DNA of 64,000 nt from Isoetes taiwanensis (lineage: Eukaryota > Streptophyta > Lycopodiopsida > Isoetales > Isoetaceae): the NCBI GenBank assembly GCA_021234155.1, contig JAJEKV010000002.1, positions 16,595,845-16,659,844 on the forward strand, written 5' to 3'. The translations under genes were made by a program, and so were the position numbers. Below are positions 1 to 11,100 of the stretch, in pieces. Under the pieces are notes generated by a model, which did not search any database, was not told the DNA's origin, and saw only the letters and a list, made by a program, of their open reading frames with translations. Position 1 is the first letter of the stretch. Each line of letters opens with the position of its first letter.

Positions 1-600
1 CTTAGAACAGTAGTAGACATGTTCATTCAAGATAACATTAGATAAAAACCCAGAAAGCGAGGTACCTACTGGAAAAGCATATTCCATGTAATTATCATAG
101 GCATGATAGAACCTGCATAGAGACAATACACAAGTTCTATTGCGTTAGATCAACCGAAGCACAAAACCAACATGATTACTAGAATTGTAACGGACGCAAA
201 TAGAGCGAGGCAGCATCTAAGCTACTAAAATAAAAGCTTAGGAATAGGGACAAACATTTTTTTTACTTCATCTCGCATTGCCAATCTCTGATTTGAATCC
301 ATAGTTATGACAGAAGAAATTGTCGTTAAAATCGAAACAATGAGAAGAAGCAAAGAGCACTTCCGGATCGATGCCATGAGAATTGAGATGCGCAAAACCA
401 GGATTTATAGATTTATCAATGCGAATAGGTGAGTATTCATTCCTTTCATACCTCGTATACTAAACGTATTAGACTACTCGAATACTTCCAATAAATAGCC
501 CCACAAGGTTTGAAAATGCGTTTTATAAAATTTTAGTTGAAAGGGAAGAAGTTTCCAAAAGAAGTGGCAGAGGGCATAACAGACATATACATAGATTTTT
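1..600. other. No recognisable feature
   Basis: AT-rich sequence with stops in all frames. I see no gene, RNA or repeat that I can support here. It probably belongs to old repeat DNA. Confidence 0.4.
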
Positions 601-624
601 TACGTCCACGGAGACCAAATTGAC

Positions 625-752
625 CATGGGACAAATGAATCAGCCGTTGGGCAAAGGGCAGAACAGATGAATTGCTTGCTGGCCAGAGTGCAGAATAGAT
701 GATCGGCCACTTGGTAAAGGGCAGAACAAATGAATCGGTCGCTGGGCAGAGT
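625..752. repeat. 32-bp minisatellite, four degenerate units
   Basis: A motif like ACAAATGAATC followed by a CTGGGCAGAG-like block recurs at about 631, 663, 695 and 726, so the period is 31-32 bp. Units differ by several substitutions. The open minus-strand frame across this stretch is a by-product of the repeat and shows no gene-like features. Position 753-1229 holds nothing else I recognise. Confidence 0.7.
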
Positions 753-1229
753 GTTACTAAAAAAAATCCTAACGCATCAATGGGTGTTGGAAGACTCTGG
801 TTGTGTTTGTTAAAATGCAAGATTAGAAATTGTTAATGGATATTCAGGATTATCAAGATACACGTTAGGGAGTGGATGTTTGACATATTGTAAGTTTTGT
901 TTTGGATAGTAAGAATGCCTATGGAGAATTTGGAAAATTTTCAAAAATTATGAAGCTCGGACTCGAAAAAACAAGATTTTTCAAGAAGAAATTGATATAT
1001 TATACATAATTTTAGTAAGGCGTCACTACTATTAAGTGCACACTCCAGAAGTTTGTATGTACTGTATGCAATGGCTGTGTATGTGTCAACAAAGTTGTCT
1101 ATCAGAGTCACAACAAGAGTTAAGCTTATCAACGAGGACATGTTTCGAGGTGTTTTGCCTCGAGGGGAGTGGTCATTTATGTTACAATAAAAAAATCTAG
1201 CCTCTAATTATATGCTTCAGGAAGAGTTG

Positions 1230-1770
1230 GCACTATACTTCCTTTCTCATTTTTCCAATGTATCTTCAAGTAATGACAAACAAATAGGCGCTCCAGCTAA
1301 AGACTTGAATTATTATCAAAATGAATATTTTATTGATAGGTTTATGGGACTATCATGTCAGGTTTATAAGACGCGAATTATCAAGACGGGTTTTCAGTTT
1401 GATGCAGCAGTAGCAAATGCTCGTATGCAAAATGTGGTTGCTTGGAAGAGACACATGAAGTCTTTCAGATATTGCCAATGCAAGATGTTGGATCGTGGAA
1501 TACAATCATTTATATCCAGCGTAGTGACACTTTTCGTGCTTTAGAATGCTTCTGTAAAATGCATGACGAAAGATTGAGGCCAGATGCAGCTATATTTACT
1601 GATGTATTTAAATGCATGCACTCATGTAGGCTTAGTGGAAGAAGGTTGCGAATATTTGCTTTTTGATGAGGCAAATTTATATGATAGAACCAAATTTGTA
1701 CCATTATAATTGCATAGTTGACCTTTCTGCCCGCACATGATACATTAGAGGCCCAAGATATATTATACCA
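1230..1770 (+). pseudogene. Decayed pentatricopeptide-repeat (PPR) gene fragment
   Basis: Three frames together spell the tail of a PLS-class PPR protein. Frame one (about 1360-1425) reads RIIKTGFQFDAAVANA. The next frame resumes with AKCGCLEETHEVFQ, then DVGSWNTI and RALECFCKMHDERLRPDAAIFTDVFK (two adjacent blocks, about 1430-1610). A third frame gives HVGLVEEGC and then YHYNCIVDLSARTG-like residues (about 1625-1745). PPR proteins of this class bind organelle RNA and often serve C-to-U editing. At least three frame breaks and the loss of both flanks show it is dead. The wording resembles the large PPR families of ferns and lycophytes, but that is an impression, not a test. No E or DYW domain is visible downstream. 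Confidence 0.85.
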
Positions 1771-2635
1771 TAACTAATTTTATTCCTCTAAAATCCAGCA
1801 TCAATTATATTGATATTCACTTCTTTCGTTCACATATCATTAGTTCACATCTACAACAAGGTGCTTTCACAGTTTCGATTGACCACATTGAAGATTTTGA
1901 CTCAAAATGCAAATGGATGGATATGCCCCTTCAGGTGCCGATGCTAATTTCTAAGACTCCAGTACTAATTTTTGAGCAACAAAAGCCAATGCTACTTGCA
2001 CAGGAGAAAAGAGCTAGTTATAGAGATGGAAAATAGATCCAAGTGAGGGGGAGAATATTAACTTGCCTCGGGTTTAAATCAGGAGGGAAGATGTGAAAGA
2101 CAAAGATGCACTCAACCTGTGGAGACTGCTCGAGGAACAATCATGTCAATGGCCAGAGAGAGATAAACCCTATGCTTAAAAGTGGAAACAACAAAATCCT
2201 CAATTGATGCCCTTAGACTTTATACACGCGCAGAGTTCTTATCTGTTAGGGACGAATATCTTCAACTACATTTGTCATCCAATCGCTTTCCATGTCAAGT
2301 CTTCAAGCTCCATTGCTAAGCCCCATCAAGCGATGCGTCTGCAAACAAAGAAGATCACTGAAACCCCAAGACGGCAGTGGAGCTTCCTATTTGTAGAAGA
2401 TCAAATCATTGAAAGCTAAGAAAATAAAAAAGATATAAGTGGATTGTTACCAGTTAGAGGAGAAGAGCTTCAAAAAGGTCAGAGACGACGGCTATGATGG
2501 CAGGCAGCGAAGGCCCAAAGTGCTGGAAGAAGGGGCACAAGGACTAGTCACAGAGCGACAAAGGTTAGTGCCAAGAATAGAATGAAATCCAGTAACTGAA
2601 TTCAGCAAAGACTTGAATCAGAAAGAATGAACGAA
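1771..2635. other. Unassigned; one polypurine tract
   Basis: No gene recognised. A purine tract at about 2036-2055 (AAGTGAGGGGGAGAAT) resembles the polypurine tract before a 3' LTR, but I could not place a matching LTR. The 71-codon frame at 2204-2419 has no recognisable motif. Confidence 0.3.
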
Positions 2636-3920
2636 GTGTGCATGTACCACAAAAGTTTTGCTCAACGGATGTGTGGCGAGTTGGTATAGACCTATTGATG
2701 CCTAAGATTTGTGCACTTTCGTCAGATGTTCAAACCCTACCTTAGTTGTCATTTCTTGATGGAAGTTGCTAGGGGTTATATTAATGATGAACTCTAACGT
2801 AGTAGAACTTTATGCTCTGTTGATACATGTTCACTATGGTCCATTCGGCACAACCCGATATGGATAGGATATGTAGGTGTCTACTAGGCTTGGCTGTCTG
2901 GTGACTTCCTAATATGATCTTAAACAAAAACATAAAAAATAGTCGTGACTTCCTAAGACGTGAGATATCTCTGCCTACAAAGCATGCATGTACCACAATA
3001 GTTTTGCTTAATGGATGTGCGGCGGGTTGGTATAGACTTAATGATGCCTAAGATTTGTGCACTTTGGTCAGGGGTTTAAACCCTGCCTTAGATGTCATTT
3101 CTTGATGGGAGGTGCTAGGGGTTATATTGATGATGAACCCCCGACATAGTAGAACTTTATGTTAATACATGATCATATGGTCCATTCGGCGCAACTCGAT
3201 ATGGATAGGTGTCTACTAGGCTTGGTTGTCTGGTGACTTCTTAATATAGACCTTAAACAAAAACATAAAAAATACTCATGATTTCCTAAGGCGGGAGATA
3301 TCTCTGCCTATAAAGTGTGCATGTACCATAAAAGTTTTGCTTAACGGATGTGTGGCGAGTTGGTATAGACCTAGTGATGCCTAAGATTTGTGCATTTTGG
3401 TCAGGGGTTCAAACCTTACCTTAGATGTAGTTACTAGGGGTTATATTAATGATGAACCCGACGTAGTAGAACTTCTTGTTAATACATGTTCATATGGTCC
3501 ATTCAGTGCAACCCGATATAGATAGGATATGTAGGTGTCTACTAAGCTTGGCTATCTAATGATTTCCTAATATGGACCTTAAACAAAAACATGAAAAATA
3601 CTCGTGACTTCCTAGGGCGGGAGATATCGCGGCCTACAAAGTGTGTATGTACCACAAAAGTTTTGCTCAACGGATGTGTGGTGAGTTAGTATAGACCTAG
3701 TGATGCCTAAGATTTGTGCACTTTGTCAGGGGTTTAAACCCTGCCTTAGGGAGTTGCTAGGGTTATATTAATGATGAACCCCGACGTAGTAGAACATTCT
3801 GTTGATACATGTTCACTATGGTCCATTTGGCATAACCCGATGTGGATAGAATATGTAGGTGTCTTCTAGGCTTGGCTGGTGACTTCCTAATATGGACCTT
3901 AAACAAAAACATAAAAAATT
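2636..3920 (+). repeat. Tandem array of four ~335-bp units with tRNA-like A and B boxes
   Basis: Four direct copies start near 2636, 2980, 3315 and 3640. Each carries an A-box-like TGGCGAGTTGG (2674, about 3019, 3353, 3679; the last is TGGTGAGTTAG) and about 45 bp later a B-box-like GGGTTCAAACC (about 2726, 3071, 3404, 3729; variants GTTTAAACC). After the boxes come a shared 200-bp body with GGTCCATTCGGC and GGTGTCTACTAGGCTTGG, and an A-rich end (CTTAAACAAAAACATAAAAAA). Spacing between A boxes is 345, 334 and 326 bp. The layout (tRNA-like head, body, A-rich tail) is that of a tRNA-derived SINE, but tandem arrangement is unusual for SINEs. An alternative is a satellite whose boxes match by chance. 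No protein is expected. Confidence 0.75.
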
Positions 3921-6400
3921 TGAACCATTTCTCGATTTATTCTATCCATATCCGTCGTTTTCTTTGTGATTCAAGCCTTTGCTGCGGTTCTTGGCCTATA
4001 TGCAGTACATGGACATATTTATGGTATCAAATTTATGGCCTAGTGGAATGATCGAAGAGCATCCCACACAAAAATTAGTCATTATAGCTGGATCCAGCAT
4101 TTCCTGCGGTGCAAAATGGAACTTTAGGAAGATCACCCACTAATTGTTTTGCCCAGAACTCTCAGAAGACATGGATGTGTCATGCGACTGCAAAGCCAAA
4201 AAAATGGAGGCGAACAGAGGCCCTTTTCGTCTGTAATATTAAAAAAGAGGGGAAATTTACAAGCTGAGAGTCAAAATCTCCCATTAATCCATCGGATTCA
4301 TATGATCTCAGGCCGCTTTTTACTGATGGGTTCCTTGATTTATTCCAATCACGGCTTCTAATAAGGTCCTAGTAACTTGAATCTCGTCTTTGGATAAGAA
4401 ATACCGTGTTTTTTGTTCTTGGCTTCACAAAACTACGTACTCTTCTTGAACAATCGATGGAAATAGGTAGACGACCAACAGGGGGTTTTGGGGCAAAGAC
4501 AGAGGTTTTTACATGTCAGCGCCATCCTTGCTCCATCTAAGGCTACGAAGAACTAATTCCAAACTGCTCTATTATTCGATCTATGCTCTACAACTGGGCA
4601 AAATATGCCTTGATTCTTGCTTCTGGTGCCCGAATAATAGTCTTCACACTATATTGACAGTTTCCCTTTCTAATTTATTTTGTTGGAATTAACATAATAC
4701 AAACAAAAAGAATAGAGCTCCACAACTCCAGAGTTTTCAAAGTCTGACAAAGGATTTGGGGTCCTGTGAATCAACTATACCTCTGTTCTAGGGCCTCCGA
4801 ATCAAGCTTATTGGCCTTAGAAATCATAGCATAGTGACTCCATGTGCATTGGAGAAGGTACCTTTGGAATCCGATGCAGCTCATACTGCGATACTCTGAT
4901 TTTTCATAAAAAAAAATGAGTCGGATTCCTCTGAAATGATGAGATTCTCAAGCAATTTAACCTTGGGCATGATAAGTGGCCCGCAAATAGATATTCTAAA
5001 GCCAAATTTGAGTTAGGCCGGTCATCTTTGGTGCCCAAATTCCATTTGCAAATCGAAGTTTGCGATCTAGCATGCCCAATTCTTACAACAGGTCGCAATT
5101 CCATGGCTGGGTGTTAGTTAATTAGGACTGAGAATTAGTGCCCATCTCAAAAAATCGACGAATTGCAAATAATTTCATAAGTCCAGTTGGTCAGGGTTCT
5201 GCGAATTGAAGAATCGAGCTCAACAATATGGCCGAGGCGTCCCAACTATCTTAAGGAACTGGGGTTACTGCCGATTGGCCTAATTTTTATCCGGGTTACT
5301 CCAATTTTTATGCATACTCTAATCGAACTATAATAGAAGCAAGCGTTATACTGAAATCAAACTCAAAAGCTCGATGATTTCGTGAAATTGAGCTTTAAAT
5401 CTTAGATTCAAACAAAATTTAATAAAAGAAATACCTTTTTTACACAAGGGGGTCCAAAATGTCGGATGTTTAAGCCGATGGTGCTTCAAGACACCGAGTC
5501 GCTCTATTTTTGTTAGGAGAAGGGCGACGGACTTAAAAACCTTGCGTACACTGTGGGAGGAGGCAGAGCGTCAGGTAAAGATTTTTCAAATTTTCAAAAA
5601 ATTTATTGTTGCCAAGGAGAGCCACGCCAATTCCAACCGGAAAAAGTGAGCTAAAAAGCCATTCCGACAGGCGTAGATAATTCCAAAAACTAGTAATCAT
5701 ATATATAGGAAGATAACATGATAACAAATGAGAATCCTATTATTTAAATTTGGTTTTTTCGTAAGTGGAAAACTTTTTAGATCTTTTTTCAGATTGGTTT
5801 TCTAAGGTTGTGGGACCGCTAAAGAATTCCGTTTGCCAAAAATTGGGCAGTTGAGTGGAGTATGATTTCGAAATGCAAAAAATGAAGGCGGTGCATGTTG
5901 GTTGACTGGATTTCGTGGAAGACGCGTGGTATGCACCGAGAATGTTTAGTTTAATTCATGCTCAACTCCAAATCTGATATGGCAGGGGATCCAGGAAGGA
6001 AATCTTTGGGTCATATCCATTTTGTCATTGTTAGTTTTGGCTATGGCGCTAGATTTTTGCATCATGCTCTGCCGATCTCTCTTTGTGGAGATTTTCAATC
6101 TTCTGGCACAAATACCTGGGGTAGATAACGGCATCTCGCAAGTTTTATATTGCTTTGGAACATCTGATCTGTAGGGTTCTGAATTTTGAGCCATGAAGTT
6201 GGAATGCTTCATGGAGATTCTGATGAGCATATCTCCATGCTCAGATTTTGTTTATAGTCTAAAAATCACAGGTTTTTTTGGATATGATTTTTGGTGAAAA
6301 TATTTGATGGGAGCGTAGAGGCTTCACGGCATAAATGCCACATGCATATACATCTGATGGCATCTCCAATGCATTCCAAATTGCATGCAGATGCACCGCC
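3921..6400. other. Unassigned intergenic DNA
   Basis: Long AT-rich stretch. Small frames at 3842-4051, 4149-4361, 4904-5104, 5533-5727 and 5946-6230 show no family motif, no good start context and no codon pattern I trust. I see no RNA gene or repeat structure. Confidence 0.4.
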
Positions 6401-6402
6401 TT

Positions 6403-7557
6403 CAATAGTCTGCAGTTTCTTAGCTCTTGCCAGATCTTGCATTTGATATTGCAAATATGTTTTTGTAACTTTCAATCAAGGAAGCATGGTCTGCCGTGCT
6501 CCGAAAGAGGGCGAATTTGCTCTGCTTTTGATGGCAAAGTCTTCATCTACATTATCTTCTTCGTCTCTGATTGATCGATAGCATGAAGATCAAGGATCGT
6601 TGGCTAGGTAATATGATTTTTTTGTGATAATGTTTGTCCACTTTTATCTGTCTCTTCTTATAGTTGTTGATATGAAGTTGAGCATTAAATTTAGCTATGG
6701 AACATGTTAACCCCTAAATCATTCCCATCTTTTGCAGATGCCGTTGAATGCTTAAATGGATTTAATTTTCACATCGAGTTTTGTTATTTCTTTTTCTACA
6801 TGCGCTCATGTTGCAGCATTTTCAGGTCAGTTTCCCTATTATTTCTCTCTCTACATGCACACACGCTGCAGTATAAATGCCCCATTCATTACTTCCACTT
6901 TCTCTATCTTTTTATTGCGGGTTATATCTCGAATTCAGCCATTGTTGTAGGCGAGTAACCTTCGTCAGACATTGTACATTCAATTTATGTTATGAATACG
7001 TATAGATTATATAATGAATACGCACATTTTTATCTGTATTTTTTGTTTTCAGTGCAAATATAGTAAAGCCCTTTTGAGTGCCAGCTGTATAACCCTGTTG
7101 CTGGCTTGCACCACGGACTACTGAGAACCACAGAAAGAAAGGAAGCAGAATAGTCTTTAAAATTGTCAGTAACTTCTATATTAGTTCTATGGAATTATCT
7201 CATTTTACCAAAAATTCATGTTTTTCCAGATTCACAAGGTCAACTAGATGAAGCACAAAGTTTTTATGGTCAACCCAGCCATGGATGCACCGCATTAGTT
7301 CACATTATTTATTATATGATGTTGTGAACATGTAAAAGGTAAATATAAAAACTGTGTCACACTTTAGCATATGCAAATTGCTGCATGAATAATCTGCAGT
7401 TTCTTAGCTCTCGCTAGATCTTGCAAATATGTTTTTGTAACTTTCAATGAAGGAAACGTGATCTGTCATGCTCTGTGTTTGATGGAAAAGGCTTCATCTA
7501 CAGTATCTTCTTCATCTCTAATTGATCGATAGCATGAAGACGAAGGATCATTGGCTT
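6403..7557. repeat. Direct duplication about 1 kb apart
   Basis: Sequence at about 6403-6604 recurs at about 7389-7557. Both contain CTGCAGTTTCTTAGCTCT, AAATATGTTTTTGTAACTTT, a GCTTCATCTACA-like block and ATTGATCGATAGCATGAAGA. The second copy has lost about 30 bp. Between the copies (6605-7388) I see no gene. The second copy runs directly into the chaperonin fragment, whereas the first does not, so the duplication boundary lies near the ATCATTGGCT/ATCGTTGGCT motif. Confidence 0.75.
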
Positions 7558-7560
7558 TGT

Positions 7561-7711
7561 GGCTTTGTGGTTGTTTCAGAAGACGGATCTTGGCAAGGCA
7601 CTTACAACTGTCGCTGTGAACAAGTCCTGCATTGTGATCAATGTTGTAGTTATTAAAGCTCCTGATTTTTGTGAGTGCAGGATAATTTTGCTTCAAGACA
7701 TTGCAATCAGG
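7561..7711 (+). pseudogene. Chaperonin-60 (GroEL/Cpn60) gene fragment
   Basis: Two frames joined by a one-base shift near 7585 read FVVVSED and then DLGKALTTVAVNK, INVVVIKAP and ILLQDIAI. These match the conserved apical-domain run of Cpn60, where family members read close to AEDxEGEALxTLVVNK, then xAIKAPGFGxRRK, then xLQDIAILTG. The LQDIA ending fits plastid or bacterial-type rather than mitochondrial Cpn60. The conserved GFGxRRK segment is altered to DFCECRI, and only about 50 codons remain, so this cannot fold as a chaperonin. It is most likely a dead exon or processed scrap. It follows the second copy of the 6.4/7.4-kb duplication. Confidence 0.8.
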
Positions 7712-7954
7712 CATTTCAATTGTCAATTGCATTGTCATTGTCTAATAAAAAAGTATGAAATGCACTATTGTCTTACTGCTTCCATATTCCCTTCATTCCA
7801 CACTACGTATCTCCCTACTTAATCATCGAAAAGGGGCTAAAATGTTAAATTAGCTAACAATAACCAATGTAGAATTGCCACCTGGCCCAAATCGATTGGG
7901 CAAGGCAGGCTTGCTAATTTGGGACACCCAAATTGAGGCTTCCACCCCAATTTG

Positions 7955-8216
7955 CCCCAATTCGAATTGGGGGAGATTGGTGGAAGAGCTATTGTTCCAG
8001 CCAGAAGGATGGAGAACCAAGGAGATAGAGATATGATTTCGGTTAGTACGTAGATAACTTCGATTCCTAGATAGTCATAAGATCAACCCTTGTATGCTTA
8101 AAAGATAGCTAGGATTAATCCTTGTATAAATAATAGATGTATGGTTAATCTCTATTTTATGTTCTATTCGAAGCTATGGATGGATGGATGTATAATGATA
8201 GTTCTCTTTCTGTTAT
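7955..8216 (+). mobile_element. Possible plus-strand LTR left end with polypurine tract and TATA box
   Basis: An 18-bp perfect palindrome, CCCCAATTCGAATTGGGG (7955-7972), ends in a purine tract GGGGGAGA of the type found before Ty1/copia LTRs. A TATA-like TATAAATAATAG lies at 8125-8136. I could not find the right end or a second LTR, so the assignment rests on these two signals only. Confidence 0.3.
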
Positions 8217-8375
8217 TGTAACGTTCCTAACCGACATGCTCTTAACCAACTGGGCAAAACCGTCTAGACGTTTATGAGTAGTCGCTTCTACCCATTTATG
8301 CCAGTGTCTCAGGAACGCGACACCCAAATCTACTCGAGCGGTCTCCCATGGGTCCGTTACAATCTCTCCCACTAG
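8217..8375 (-). mobile_element. Short (145-bp) LTR with polypurine tract, minus strand
   Basis: Read on the minus strand, a gypsy-like 3' end appears: CTCGAGGACGAGCA, then the purine tract GTGGGAGAGAT, then TGTAACGG. The segment 8217-8361 is bounded by perfect 7-bp inverted ends, TGTAACG and CGTTACA, as LTR ends usually are. A 145-bp LTR is very short and would fit a TRIM-like or compact element. No partner LTR or internal pol was found between 8376 and 8840. The 79-codon minus frame across it is LTR sequence, not a gene. Confidence 0.5.
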
Positions 8376-8839
8376 ACTATGCTCGTCCTCGAGCATATCT
8401 TATGTATTTACTTGATATCTAATTCAAATGACACTAACATGGTTTTATATAAAATTGTTCCATGGTCAACCCATGGTCTTTATTATTGAGTAAGGCTCTA
8501 TTTATTGTTCCATGGTCAAACCATGGTCATTACTATGGTTTAATGGAACATTTTATATTTCTTTGACGTTTCTTAAAATGATTGCTATAATCTTTGTTAT
8601 CTTCGTCCTCACTGTCATCGTATATTAAATGCATTAATGATGTATTTTCGATGTCTTTGTCTCACACTTTATCATGATACAGACCAGTCTAGCATCCTGC
8701 CCAGGTGCATAGGCCCCAGATAAATGGAAGGCATTTCACCTTGGACCTAGCTGGTTACTGTGGTCAATCTAGGGAGCATCGTAGGCTACCCATGTTCTAA
8801 GGCATTTATTCACCTGTTCGTAGCGTCATTGCTATAGCC

Positions 8840-9079
8840 CAAGCTAAGATACTGATGGCTTATGACTCTTCCTCCCTCAGAGAAGAAGTGAGAGACCGTA
8901 TTTGGATTCAATATCTCCAAATTAATTTTTATCATTAGTCTCCTATACTGGAGTGAGTACATAATACTCCAGGCTCGTGCTTTAGGAGCGTTGTCTTGTG
9001 CTTGCACAACTAGATGAGATTTGTACATCTTGTAATGTTTGCTTGTGATTAATAGACTTGCTTTTCGTCCTTCAAAAAA
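8840..9079 (+). mobile_element. LINE-like 3' end with poly(A)
   Basis: The stretch ends TTGCTTTTCGTCCTTCAAAAAAAA and is preceded by T-rich sequence with a late TTGTACATCTTGTAATG block, the usual look of a plant LINE 3' UTR. A G-rich run (GGGGGGGAGG) follows the tail. No target duplication was found. The proline run in the minus frame at 8810-9157 is an artefact of the G-run. Confidence 0.4.
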
Positions 9080-9737
9080 AAGGGGGGGAGGGGGGGGAGG
9101 AGGCATCGGTCCAATAATGATCTCGTATTTGGTCGCAATAGATGCAAAGCTAGACATTTAATAGCAGGGCATTTAATATTGTATGACATTATTCTCCAAG
9201 ACCTCTATTGTCAAAAGGTAGTGTGCCTTTAGGTAATCACGTATCTCATTTCTAGGATCTGCTGTAGTAGTGTATAGTCGATGAGGCATTCTACTTAAGA
9301 CAAATTTTGTTACATCGTCCTGCCAGGACATAGGGTGAATTATTAATGATCAAACTTATGAAACATATCAACAGATTGCAGAAGCAGAGGGTTTGCTAGC
9401 AGCACACATTGAAGCAATGTTAGTTATGGAGGAGGTAACTTCTCTATCATTGAGTCCTATACAGCTGCGTTTTCTTTTTGTCATGTTACTACTCGATCAG
9501 GACCAGCAATTGATTTATGGACCAAGTGTTAGGTGCCTATGAGTCTTGATTTATTAGACAAATATCCAAATGATGATGTAATTGCTTTCAACGAATTTTT
9601 GTACTTAGTCAATATGCACTAACATCACGGTGTTTGGACTTCAATTGCAGTATCGTATTAGAAGAGATGTGATGCATGAGCTAGCCAAATTTTATGATCA
9701 CGCATCACATATACATTCTACACTGCAAATGTCAAGT
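9080..9737. other. Unassigned
   Basis: No gene, RNA or clear repeat recognised in this AT-rich stretch. Confidence 0.3.
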
Positions 9738-9904
9738 ATAATGAATGACAACTAGCTAAAAGTTTATTTAACTTAAGTTGTAACTAATGTGGCAGTATCT
9801 GCTCTCATTAGACAGACAAATATATGGCTTTAATTAATTAATGGAAAAAACAACTCTTACCTTCAAAAAAAAAAATAATAATAATAATGAATGACAACTA
9901 GCTA
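9738..9904 (+). mobile_element. 5'-truncated retroposon with perfect 21-bp target-site duplication
   Basis: The 21-bp sequence beginning ATAATGAATGACAAC is identical at 9738-9758 and 9884-9904. Between them are 125 bp ending CTTACCTTCAAAAAAAAAAA followed by AATAATAATA. Poly(A)-plus-simple-repeat tails and target duplications of 7-21 bp are diagnostic of target-primed LINE or SINE insertion. The inserted piece has no tRNA-like boxes, so a truncated LINE 3' end is the better reading. The perfect duplication implies a fairly recent insertion compared with the rest of this window. Confidence 0.85.
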
Positions 9905-10029
9905 GAAATATTTAATTTCATAAGAAAATGTTTGGAATCCCTTCGAAGCAACGAACGTATCTTTGTAGATGGAAAAACCGTCACGGCGAAAACATTTGTT
10001 TTGAAATGCATACGCTTTCTCATACGCAA

Positions 10030-10145
10030 TAATATATAGCATAATAACAGGGGGTTTTCTTTGTGTTTTTGTACGCTTTTCACTAAGGTTTTCCTATGAT
10101 TTCGTGATGTATTCAAATGGATGTACTAACGCATACATCTAGAGT
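10030..10145. repeat. Dispersed repeat, copy 1 (second copy at 41047-41160)
   Basis: The block AGCATAATAACAGG, then TTTTCTTTGTGTTTTTGTAC, then CTAAGGTTTT and a GCATA-CATCTAGAG end occurs here and again, with indels, at 41047-41160 in the same orientation. No coding content. I do not recognise the family. Confidence 0.65.
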
Positions 10146-10184
10146 GCACCATTTCTGAGCCATTGATTTGAGCCTTTTTTTTTC

Positions 10185-11030
10185 AATGGTCAACAACCAA
10201 TGGCTCACAACAAAAGCCCTTTTTTTGTGCGTGTGGTGCATAATAGTCAACAATCAATGGCTCACAACAAAAGCCCTCTTTTTGTGCGTGTGGTGCATAA
10301 TGGTCAACAACCAATGGCTCGCAACAAAAGCCCTATTTTTGTGCGCGTGGTGCATAATGGTCAACAACCAATGGCTCGCAACAAAAGCTCTCTTTTTGTG
10401 TGTGTGGTGCATAATGGGCACATGAAGGACTTGAAGGGCGCATGTAGTGCAGTTTTCCCGCCGGCAACACATTTCTTATCATAACTTTTGATCCAGAGCT
10501 CTGTTTCAGATGATTTTTATTGCGTTGGAAAGCTCTCTCCGAGATCTTTTTGATAGTGTAATATGGATATGTTTGGTCAAGTTATCTATGCTAAAACAGC
10601 AATTTTTTCGGCCGGGTTTGGTAGGCTTTCACATCCTACCAGCTGATTAATTGGTCAACAATCAATGGCTCACAACAAAAGCCCTTTTTTGTGCGTGTGG
10701 TGCATAATGGTCAACAACCAATGGCTCACAACAAAAGCCCTCTTTTTTTGTGTGTGGTGCATAATGGGCACATGAAGGGCTTGAGGGGCACATGTAGGGC
10801 TTGAAGGGCGCATGTAGTGCAGTTTCCCCGCCGGCAACACATTTCTTATTATAACTTTTGATCCAGAGCTCTGTTTCAGATTTTTTTATTGCATTGGAAA
10901 GCTCTCTCCGAGATCTTATTGGTAATGTATGATATGGATATGTTTGGTTAAGTTATCTATGCTAAAACAGCAATTTTTCGGCCAGGTTTGGTAGGCTTTC
11001 ACATTCTACCAACTGATTAATAAAGGATTG
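10185..11030. repeat. 57-bp minisatellite inside a duplicated ~450-bp block
   Basis: A unit starting GTCAACAACCAATGGCTC repeats at 10189, 10246, 10303 and 10360, exactly 57 bp apart. The unit and the following sequence (GTGCAGTTTTCCCGCCGGCAACAC, then CTCTCCGAGATCTT, then GGTAGGCTTTCACATCCTACCA in separate blocks) recur from about 10653 to 11030 with about two units. Because 57 is a multiple of three, several frames on both strands stay open (for example 10168-10425, 10200-10484). These encode 19-residue repeats but show no start context or conservation, so I do not call them genes. Confidence 0.85.
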
Positions 11031-11100
11031 CGCTATTGGATATTGTTTTATGGCTCATTCCGAATGAAGCTTGCAAAATATTACCATGCATTTTTAGGGT

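Noticed and set aside
8810-9157. 115-codon minus frame with a proline run
   Set aside because: The proline run is the G-rich tract read backwards. The segment is a LINE-like 3' end.
10168-10484. Open frames with 19-residue repeats on both strands
   Set aside because: They follow from the exact 57-bp repeat period. No start context, no motif, and several frames are equally open.
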